Part shown: positions 1-5,881 of the stretch, piece after piece
How the letters are laid out: each line of letters starts with the position of its first letter
Position numbering within the stretch: the stretch's first letter is position 1
DNA from: an uncultured Clostridia bacterium
GTDB lineage: Bacteria > Bacillota > Clostridia > Oscillospirales > Oscillospiraceae
DNA length: 15,367 nt
Direction of reading: 5' to 3'
NCBI GenBank assembly: GCA_945487445.1
Contig: CALYTU010000022.1
Span: 1-15,367, forward strand
Made by a program: the position numbers and the translations under genes
Notes under the pieces: generated by a model
The model's database searches: none
The model's input: the letters and a program-made list of their open reading frames with translations, nothing else
Told to the model about the DNA's origin: nothing

Positions 1-568
1 ACCTCCCGAAAGTGTGCGGATTTCTCCGTCCTTGAGATATTATCCCTTTCGGGTCTGTGACAACAAACGAGGTTGGGTATTTTTCCGACGTGCATTGCAT
101 CAGGTTCGGCTTTAGAAAAAACCTCGTTTTGCCGGAGCCGGAGCCGCCGATGACCAGCACGTTTTTGTTCCTGGCATACTTGGGCTTCTTCGGACGGTTA
201 TTCATGGTGAGGCTTTCTGTTGCGGACAGGATCACGTTGTTTCGCGGGTCAGAATCCATGTATGGCTTTATGTCTGCCCTGGTTCCCCAGCGGGCTGAAC
301 CGTGTTCCTGCCCGGTGCGGAACTTCTTCGCGTTCTTTGATTTGATGTAATACACCAGCCAAAGACCAGCCCCGGCAGCAATGCCTACCGTAAGGTCAGT
401 TGGGTGAAAACTCGGGCCGAAGCGTTGAAGGGCAAGATCAAAGCCCTCGGTGATGTGGAGCAGCCACGGCTCGGGTGCAAGACGAACAGCTTGAGACAGC
501 TTCGTGACGCCCAAGCCAAAGAGCGGATATGGAGCCGCCATCAGCAGCTTTCTTGCGAGGTCGTTCAT
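1..568 (-). CDS. virD4: VirD4/TcpA-type conjugal coupling ATPase, N-terminal part (runs off left edge)
   Basis: This is the type IV coupling protein that links the relaxosome to the mating channel at the membrane. About 189 N-terminal residues are visible, against roughly 600 in the family. The start is the ATG at 568, which overlaps the pcfB stop as ATGA, with AAGGAG about 11 bases upstream. A membrane segment lies near residues 59-75 (TVGIAAGAGLWLVYYI). The family signature EHGSARWGT follows at about 88-96, then NVILSATESLTM, then the Walker A motif GGSGSGKTR at 141-149, KPNLMQ, and VVTDPKG at 169-175. The order and sequence match the VirD4-like family found in clostridial Tn1549-like elements. 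Oddity: after DPKG the frame reads IISQGRRNPHTFGR, which does not resemble the usual continuation (an ECGKxL-type stretch). Identity is certain for residues 1-175. The last 14 residues may belong to an insertion or a bad junction. Confidence 0.9.
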   Translation of the reverse strand, partial: MNDLARKLLMAAPYPLFGLGVTKLSQAVRLAPEPWLLHITEGFDLALQRFGPSFHPTDLTVGIAAGAGLWLVYYIKSKNAKKFRTGQEHGSARWGTRADIKPYMDSDPRNNVILSATESLTMNNRPKKPKYARNKNVLVIGGSGSGKTRFFLKPNLMQCTSEKYPTSFVVTDPKGIISQGRRNPHTFGR

Positions 569-1071
569 GACAGCACCGGCTCCTTATGCCGCTCCGCCGT
601 TCTCGCGGGGTTGGTGATTCCCGCCCGGATGTCCTTCAGCTTCTGGAGCACAGAGGGACGTTTTTCCCTTGCCGCCTTCTTCACCTGCTTTTTGGTGTAT
701 TCCTCCACACATGCAGTCATGGCGTCAGTATCAGGGGCCTTGAAGAAGATCATAAACTTTTTCTCGCCCTTGACTTTGAACGGGGCAAAGTCGATCCCGT
801 ACTTCTTCGCAATCCGGCTGAACTCCCGAAAGCTCTGATCGTGAAGCTCGATAGAGGTCATCCCCTTGTCCTTGGCGGCGAGCTCCTTCACAGTCATTTT
901 CCCGTGCTTCTGGACTTTTTTGTTGTTGTGACGGCTTTTGATTTTTTTGATAGTTTTGCTGGGCCGGGTGGCAATTTTCATAGCCTTTGCCACCAGCTTC
1001 GGCGTCAGCTTGGCCGCGCCTTTCAGCACGATCACGAACTGGCGGCCAATTTCCTGTTCAACTTCTTGCAT
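565..1071 (-). CDS. pcfB: PcfB family (DUF3801) conjugal transfer protein
   Basis: This 168-residue protein matches the PcfB/DUF3801 family, which in enterococcal pCF10 is a transfer protein that works with the coupling protein PcfC. Recognisable family features are the N-terminal helix that includes GAAKLTPKLVAKAMK, a strongly basic linker (TIKKIKSRHNNKK), and the core MTSIELHDQSFREFSRIAKKYGIDFAPFKV followed by KKFMIFFKAPDTDAM and a basic C-terminus. The start at 1071 has AAGGAGG about seven bases upstream and lies two bases after the sortase stop. The stop overlaps the start of the coupling protein, so the two are translationally coupled, which fits their partnership. It has no signal peptide or membrane segment, so it should act on the cytoplasmic side. 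Confidence 0.88.
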   Translation of the reverse strand: MQEVEQEIGRQFVIVLKGAAKLTPKLVAKAMKIATRPSKTIKKIKSRHNNKKVQKHGKMTVKELAAKDKGMTSIELHDQSFREFSRIAKKYGIDFAPFKVKGEKKFMIFFKAPDTDAMTACVEEYTKKQVKKAAREKRPSVLQKLKDIRAGITNPARTAERHKEPVLS

Positions 1072-1073
1072 GG

Positions 1074-1856
1074 TCAGTCCTCCTTCGTAATTCGATCACA
1101 TACGACAACATAGCGATACTTGCCGCCGCTGCCGTATGGATGGCAGGTGATGAGCGTCAAAAGGTCCCGCCCTTCATGGATCAGCAGTTCTTCCGGCTGC
1201 CAGGGTTGGATGACCTTTATCTCTGTAACCTTGTATTCCAACACGTTCCAGGGGTTGGTAAGAATAACCGTGTCGCCAATTTCCAGAAGCTCAATATGTC
1301 TGAAATGGAGGGCTCCCTGCCAGCCCCGGTGTCCGGCCAGAACGCAGTTGGTGTTGACGCCGCCGATGGGCATAGAGCTGATAGAGAGCTGGGCCGCGCC
1401 GCGGGCCAGGTGATCCGCAGTCGCGCCAAGGTAGACCGGCTCCTCGTAGTCCATCGCCGGGATCGTCAGAACGCCGACCGTTTCGCTGTCCAAGCCATAC
1501 TCAGCCAGATCAAATACCGAGGACGTATACGCCCACGGATCGGACAGACCCGCCTGTCTGTTGGCATAGATTTCGGCGTTATATTGCTTCATCGCTGCCA
1601 ACAGCTCCGGGTATGGGGTTTCCTCCGGCATGGTTTCCTTCTTGCGAATAATGACCGGTGTGGTATCGCTGATTTCCTGCCTTGGGACTCTCTCGTAGTT
1701 GTTCTCGCGGAGGAAGATGTCTACCGCTTCCTCTGCGTCTGCCTCCTGCTCTATTCTGTTGATCGTCGGTTTTGCCAGGATTGCAGCGCCGATTGCAAAC
1801 AGGAGAATCGACGCGAAAATCATAGCGATTCTGACGCCAAGGTTACGTTTCTTCAT
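1074..1856 (-). CDS. class C (pilin-polymerising) sortase with DPW lid
   Basis: A 260-residue sortase with an N-terminal membrane anchor (about residues 8-28). Catalytic residues can be placed: His176 in LAGHRGW, Cys238 in TLITCHPYG and Arg248 in KYRYVVV. The lid motif DPW (106-108, in LSDPWAY) marks class C, the group that joins pilin subunits through isopeptide bonds. IPAM and the SSMPIGG stretch also fit. Oddity: class C enzymes usually carry a second, C-terminal membrane segment, and this one ends at VVVCDRITKED without one. The start at 1856 is chosen because GGAGGAGG precedes it and the residues upstream (a basic stretch after MQALPFF) look like antisense coding. It overlaps the preceding sortase by 14 bases. 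Its substrates are presumably the two LPXTG proteins encoded upstream. Confidence 0.9.
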   Translation of the reverse strand: MKKRNLGVRIAMIFASILLFAIGAAILAKPTINRIEQEADAEEAVDIFLRENNYERVPRQEISDTTPVIIRKKETMPEETPYPELLAAMKQYNAEIYANRQAGLSDPWAYTSSVFDLAEYGLDSETVGVLTIPAMDYEEPVYLGATADHLARGAAQLSISSMPIGGVNTNCVLAGHRGWQGALHFRHIELLEIGDTVILTNPWNVLEYKVTEIKVIQPWQPEELLIHEGRDLLTLITCHPYGSGGKYRYVVVCDRITKED

Positions 1857-2742
1857 GGTCCTCCTCCTCGGTTTCCTTTTCCTTCGCGCAGGGTGCTCTC
1901 CGACGCCGGCGCACAACGAAAACAGCGATGAAGGAAAGAATGGCAGCGCCTGCAATCGCGCCTCCGATGATCAGCCCGGTAACATACTGTTCCATCCATG
2001 TGGACTTGACCGGCTCCGTCTGAACTGTTCCGGGCTTCTGAGGAAGCTCTTCGGTGGCTTGATATGAAACGCGGGTGCCACGGACTAAAAGCCTATGGGA
2101 GTTGACGCCAAACGGGGTACAGGTCACAAGAGTGCATAGGTCTTCTCCCTGGACAAGCTCCAACAGCTCCGTTTCGTGGGGAAGTACAGTGTTGATCTCC
2201 GTGACCTCATAAGCCAGTGTTTCTCCCAGCACCTTGATGTAAAACACTTCTCCGACCTGGAGCTGATTTAAGTCTGAAAAGAGCTTTTTCCCGGCAACGC
2301 CGGAATGCCCGGTCAGCACGGAGTGCGTTCCTTCACCGCCGATCGGAAGGCTTGAACCGATTAAATGTCCGACCCCTTCTTCCAACACCGTTTCGCTGGT
2401 TCCGTGATAGATGGGGAGGTTGACCTGGATCTTCGGAATCTCTACGAAGCCCATGATGCCGGAGCCGGAAGGGTTCAGCAGCTCGTGGTAATCGACTGTT
2501 GCCGCCGCTATGCCTTCCCGGTTGAATTGGATCGGGGCCAAGGCAGCGTTATAGGTTTCGGCAGCGGCCCGCAATTTCCGCAGGGCTGTATCGTCGATCT
2601 CCCGAACCTCAGCTTCGTAGTCCGTCCGGACCTCGCTCTGATATTTGTCGCTCAAATAGTTGGAAATGGCCGGATATGCGGCAAATAGAACAGCAGCAAG
2701 GATGAATAGAACGGCGAGGGAAATCAGAAGAATTCGTTTCAT
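1843..2742 (-). CDS. srtC: class C sortase without a recognisable lid motif
   Basis: A 299-residue class C sortase with an N-terminal membrane segment (about 3-24) and a C-terminal one (about 253-277) followed by a basic RRRRR stop-transfer patch and an acidic tail. Family landmarks are the stretch from LLNPSG through MGFVEIPKI, NLPIYHGT, SLPIGGEGTHSVLTGHSG with His146, TLVTCTPFGVNSHRLLVRG with Cys208, and Arg217. The usual DPW/DPF lid expected between the first helix and LLNPSG is not visible: that stretch reads NAALAPIQFNREG. The start at 2742 has GGAGG four to five bases upstream, placed directly after the strong hairpin that follows the major pilin. The most likely role is polymerising the LPKTG pilin encoded just upstream. 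Class assignment is firm; the division of labour with the second sortase is inference. Confidence 0.92.
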   Translation of the reverse strand: MKRILLISLAVLFILAAVLFAAYPAISNYLSDKYQSEVRTDYEAEVREIDDTALRKLRAAAETYNAALAPIQFNREGIAAATVDYHELLNPSGSGIMGFVEIPKIQVNLPIYHGTSETVLEEGVGHLIGSSLPIGGEGTHSVLTGHSGVAGKKLFSDLNQLQVGEVFYIKVLGETLAYEVTEINTVLPHETELLELVQGEDLCTLVTCTPFGVNSHRLLVRGTRVSYQATEELPQKPGTVQTEPVKSTWMEQYVTGLIIGGAIAGAAILSFIAVFVVRRRRRAPCAKEKETEEEDHEET

Positions 2743-2754
2743 ATTTCCTCCGAT

Positions 2755-2780
2755 GGGGGCGGCCCGAAAGAGCCGCCCCC
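2755..2780 (-). promoter_or_regulatory. strong intercistronic hairpin between major pilin and sortase
   Basis: The nine-base arms GGGGGCGGC and GCCGCCCCC are perfectly complementary around an eight-base loop. No T-run follows on the minus strand (the next bases are ATCGGAGG), so it is not a standard intrinsic terminator. It fills most of the 50-base gap after the major pilin stop and ends close to the sortase ribosome site. The likely effect, inferred, is to protect the 3' end of the pilin message or to lower sortase expression relative to the pilin. Confidence 0.7.
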
Positions 2781-2792
2781 GCTGTTGTTTTC

Positions 2793-4709
2793 TTACTTCT
2801 TGTCTTCGACCTTGCGCTTCCGCAGAGCCAGATACAGAACCAGGCAGGCGGCGGCGATAAAGGCCGCGCCATAGATGCCGTACTGCCAGAGACCGTTGTC
2901 GCCGGTCTTGGGCAGCTCAGGGCCGCGGGTATTCACGACCTTCAGCGGAACAATCGCGTTGACGCTGCCCTCGTCGGGCTTCATGGGGACGGCCTTACCG
3001 TCCACGGTCGCAGAGGCGGTCAGGAGAGCCGCGCTGCAGACCTCGCAGATCACGTCGCTTTCCCGGACGGAGATAACGATGGTGACGGAATCCCGCAGCA
3101 GCGTATAGCCTTTGGCGGTGTGGGTCTCGGTCGCGGTATAGGTGTCGTCCTCCATGCCCTTGATCGTCAGAATGCCGGTCTCGCTGTTGGGAATGAAGTT
3201 CGTCGCGTCGGCCTCGGTGGAGACGTGATCGGTCACAAAGTACAGCCCATCCTCGGACTGCTCCGCTTTCAGCCAGTACCCGTCCGTCTCGTTGTAGACG
3301 GTGAAGGTGACCTCGGAATAGTCGCCGGCGTTGTCGCTGAAGCTCTTGGTGAGCTCAAGTCCGTAGGTATAAAGGTGGCAGCAGTCCTTGAGGGTGTCAT
3401 AGTAGGCGGTATTGGTCCTGCGCCATTCCAGAACGACCTCGTTGGGGTTGCCGCCGTCGCCGTAGACAACGGTAGCGTCGGAGTTGACGGTGGCGGAATA
3501 GGTGATGCGGACGTAGCACTCGGAGTAGCCGGAGTAGACGGAATCGCTGCCGTAGACGGTGCTGGCGCTGTTGATCTCGGACAGGCCGGATGCGGTCATA
3601 GCGATGGTCATCACCTCGGCGTCATCCTCGCCCGCAGCGTAGGACACGTTAAACTTGGCGGTTTCATCGTCCTCGGTCCATTCGGCGATCTTGTCGGTGC
3701 AGTCGGCGTCCTTGAACCATTCCAGCTTCACGTCGTTCTTGTTGTAGGTGACGCCCTTGCACAGGGTATCGACGAAGGTGTAGGTGGTGAGATAGGAAGC
3801 CTTGGAGGTGATGATGGGAAGCCGGGAGATGATCTGATAGTCGATCACGTCGCCGTCAGAGGCGGTGCCGGTATGGGCGTAGCCGTCGTGAATGTCATTG
3901 GAGCCGTCGTTCTTGCCGGTGTCAGGCTGGGACTCGCGCAGAGTCTTTTCCAGCGTCGGGCTGCCCGTAGCGTTCTTGGGGTACAGAACCAGATCGTAGT
4001 TCCACTCGGAGCCGTCGATGGTGGTCATGGGCAGGGAGGCGAAGAAGGGAGCGGTGGTGTTGACCACATACTCGGGAACGCGGGTCTCGACCACAAGGTA
4101 AAGGCCCAGGTCCAGGTTGCTGACTTCGCTGTGACCGTAGGCGTCGGTCTCGGGCATCGCCGTGCCGCCGTTGTTCTTCACGATGGCTTCCAGGGCGTCC
4201 TTGATCTCGGTAGCGTTTTCGGCCAGCTTTTCCTGAAGGGCAACGATCAGGGTGTCGGATTCGTAGTAGTACCAGGTGGTGCCGTCTACAACCTTGGTAG
4301 CGGGAGCGAAGCAGTCAGCCGCCGTCAGGCCGAGAGCCGCGAGCCAGGCCATATCCTGCTCGGTGCCGCGGACGCCGTAGAGAACCGTGTTGATGAGCTC
4401 ACCGTTCACGAGGCCGGAGAAGGTGGAGATGTCCGCCACCCGCAGGTAGCTGAACTCCACGCCCTGCACAGCGTAGGGATTGAGGGCCTGTTCCACGTTG
4501 CTGTCGGAAAGGCCGGTGGACACGTAGGAATCGGTGTTCCACACGCCGTCCTCGGCGGCGCTGGTCATGTCGTACTTGTACAGGCTGATGGAGCCCTTCT
4601 TGGAGAAGTCGATGGTAGCCTCGGGCGTGGAGGCAGCGGAGGCGCTGATGGCCAGGGAGAAGAGAATGGTAATGGTCATAAGGACCGCAAGAATTCGCTT
4701 GAATTTCAT
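2793..4709 (-). CDS. LPKTG-anchored major pilin, isopeptide-forming (SpaA/FimA type)
   Basis: The likely backbone subunit of a sortase-assembled pilus, 638 residues. It has a Sec signal peptide (about 1-27, ending ASA), an N-terminal pilin domain, and the pilin motif LVLYPKN at about 240-246, whose Lys245 should make the inter-subunit isopeptide bond. A middle isopeptide-type domain begins PTLEKTL, and a last CnaB-like domain has an E-box-like stretch (TATETHTAKGY). The sorting signal LPKTG is at 599-603, followed by a membrane segment and a KRK tail. I start at the ATG at 4709 because AAAGGA lies about ten bases upstream and MKFKRI begins a normal signal peptide. An ATG at 4727 in the same frame lacks a ribosome site. 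Oddity: about eight Cys in the ectodomain, including CC and CxxC (ICEVC), which is uncommon for sortase pilins. It follows the SpoVG-like gene by 19 bases and precedes a sortase. Confidence 0.93.
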   Translation of the reverse strand: MKFKRILAVLMTITILFSLAISASAASTPEATIDFSKKGSISLYKYDMTSAAEDGVWNTDSYVSTGLSDSNVEQALNPYAVQGVEFSYLRVADISTFSGLVNGELINTVLYGVRGTEQDMAWLAALGLTAADCFAPATKVVDGTTWYYYESDTLIVALQEKLAENATEIKDALEAIVKNNGGTAMPETDAYGHSEVSNLDLGLYLVVETRVPEYVVNTTAPFFASLPMTTIDGSEWNYDLVLYPKNATGSPTLEKTLRESQPDTGKNDGSNDIHDGYAHTGTASDGDVIDYQIISRLPIITSKASYLTTYTFVDTLCKGVTYNKNDVKLEWFKDADCTDKIAEWTEDDETAKFNVSYAAGEDDAEVMTIAMTASGLSEINSASTVYGSDSVYSGYSECYVRITYSATVNSDATVVYGDGGNPNEVVLEWRRTNTAYYDTLKDCCHLYTYGLELTKSFSDNAGDYSEVTFTVYNETDGYWLKAEQSEDGLYFVTDHVSTEADATNFIPNSETGILTIKGMEDDTYTATETHTAKGYTLLRDSVTIVISVRESDVICEVCSAALLTASATVDGKAVPMKPDEGSVNAIVPLKVVNTRGPELPKTGDNGLWQYGIYGAAFIAAACLVLYLALRKRKVEDKK

Positions 4710-4728
4710 AGTTCTTGTTCCTTTCATT

Positions 4729-5091
4729 TTATCGTGTTTGAGTTTGTTTCGGCGCCTTGTGCGCCGGTGCTGCTGGCGCAGCGTAATCTTTTTCGGCGGA
4801 CTGCTCTTTCACTTTCGCTTTATAGGCAGCCATGACGCTTTCGTTGATCGCAACTCTGGCCATCGCGGATACGGGATGGAAAACGTCGGTATATTCGGGT
4901 GCGCTGTCTTCTCCACGCTTGAAGGACCGCTGCGGCATCTGCACAAACAGTCCCTTTTCGGAGTCCATGACCCGAATGCCATGAACAGCAAACGCGCCGC
5001 CCAGGGTAACGGAAGCAATCGCCTTGATATGGGTGTTTTCCTGGTTTACGAGCCGGTCGATCCGGGCCTCAAGTTTCATGGATAACTCCAT
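4729..5091 (-). CDS. spoVG: SpoVG family regulator (septation protein SpoVG-like)
   Basis: A 120-residue SpoVG-family protein, a small nucleic-acid-binding regulator widely found in Bacillota. The family core is easy to follow: LEARIDRLV, then IKAIASVTLGGAFAVHGIRVMDSEKGLFVQMPQRSF, then YTDVFHPVSAMARVAINESVMAAY. The C-terminus is a low-complexity Ala/Pro/Lys tail (APAAPAHKAPKQTQTR). Two starts are possible: ATG at 5091 (AAGG eight bases upstream), or ATG at 5079 (GGAG six bases upstream), which gives MKLEARI, closer to the usual family N-terminus. The gene lies between a terminator (5131-5152) and the major pilin, so it is expressed by read-through or by a promoter I cannot see. A natural guess, not shown, is that it tunes pilin or element gene expression. 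Confidence 0.9.
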   Translation of the reverse strand: MELSMKLEARIDRLVNQENTHIKAIASVTLGGAFAVHGIRVMDSEKGLFVQMPQRSFKRGEDSAPEYTDVFHPVSAMARVAINESVMAAYKAKVKEQSAEKDYAAPAAPAHKAPKQTQTR

Positions 5092-5130
5092 TTATGTCGC
5101 CTTCCTTTTTTATTTGGTTTTCAGGGCAAC

Positions 5131-5152
5131 AAAAAAGGAGCATCTCTGCTCC
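5131..5152 (-). terminator. intrinsic terminator/attenuator upstream of spoVG-like gene
   Basis: On the minus strand GGAGCA-GAGA-TGCTCC forms a six-base stem with a GNRA-type tetraloop, followed at once by six T. It lies 27 bases after the stop of the 233-residue gene and about 40 bases before the spoVG-like start. The space between the T-run and that start is too short for a clear separate promoter, so partial read-through (an attenuator setting the ratio of large surface protein to major pilin) is likely. Confidence 0.8.
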
Positions 5153-5179
5153 GGTAGATGGGGTGATATTGGGTCTTCA

Positions 5180-5881
5180 TCAGAGGCTCGGAGCCTCCTT
5201 TCTCGGGGATGAAGCCTTAGGCGCGTCAGGTTTCGCGCTGCCTGCCTCCTTCAGACGATCTTTGACGGACGGTTTTGCTTTTTCTGGCTGTTCATTGCCT
5301 TTCCATGTTGCCATAGCTTTTTCCAGCCCTGCTTTTGCCCATTCGGGGAGAGCGTCCGGACGGATCACGCCGAGAACGTCGCTGCGGTAAAACGATGTTT
5401 GCCTGCCATTGTAAAGGTAGGAGCAGAAGCACGTGCGACCTCTTGCCATAGGCTGGGCTCCGTTTCCTCCGGTGCAGAGCAGGAGTTGACGGGAGGCATG
5501 ACGAAATTCGGGTCGCAGCACATCGCCGCGGATGACGATTACTTTTCCTTCCAGATCGCCTTGTTCAGACAGGGGCTCGCAGCGATCTTTCTTGATTTCA
5601 CCGTCGTCGCCGATCTGAGACTTGATGTGCTCGTTTTCCTTCATGATTTCATCGGCAGCCTGGGTAACTCTCTCGCCGAAAAGCTTTGCGATCTCGGCAA
5701 AATCGTCACTAACCATGCCATCTTGATACACGTTCCAGATTGCGGCTTGTTCAACATAGCAGCACAAGAATCGCTCGCCTTTTTCTGCTTTGGGGTTTTC
5801 GCCCAGGACGATTTCCTTATGGCCGACCCGAATGGTGTTGAGGACGTTATAGTCCCCGACATTTTTGATGGATTCATCCAT
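5180..5881 (-). CDS. unrecognised 233-residue soluble protein in the pilus operon
   Basis: I do not recognise a named family. The start at 5881 has GGAGG about nine bases upstream, and the first eight bases overlap the stop of the large surface protein, so it is coupled to it. There is no signal peptide or membrane segment, so it should be cytoplasmic. The N-terminal half is acidic and helical (DDFAEIAKLFGERVTQAADEI). The middle part, about residues 110-185, looks like a compact domain (KVIVIRGDVLRPEFRH, LLLCTGGNGA, RGRTCFCSYLYNG, YRSDVLGVI) with paired Cys around CFC. The C-terminus is a Lys/Pro/Ala-rich disordered tail. Its place between two secreted pilus subunits is unexpected for a cytoplasmic protein. 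It may be an accessory gene of the element that entered the operon rather than a pilus part. Confidence 0.75.
   Translation of the reverse strand: MDESIKNVGDYNVLNTIRVGHKEIVLGENPKAEKGERFLCCYVEQAAIWNVYQDGMVSDDFAEIAKLFGERVTQAADEIMKENEHIKSQIGDDGEIKKDRCEPLSEQGDLEGKVIVIRGDVLRPEFRHASRQLLLCTGGNGAQPMARGRTCFCSYLYNGRQTSFYRSDVLGVIRPDALPEWAKAGLEKAMATWKGNEQPEKAKPSVKDRLKEAGSAKPDAPKASSPRKEAPSL

Noticed and set aside
987..1931. 314-codon plus-strand ORF
   Set aside because: Antisense to a clear sortase and part of pcfB; shadow of GC-rich coding sequence.
3120..4835. 571-codon plus-strand ORF, Gly/Val-rich
   Set aside because: It is exactly antisense to the major pilin, has low-complexity composition and no family features; the pilin on the other strand is certain.
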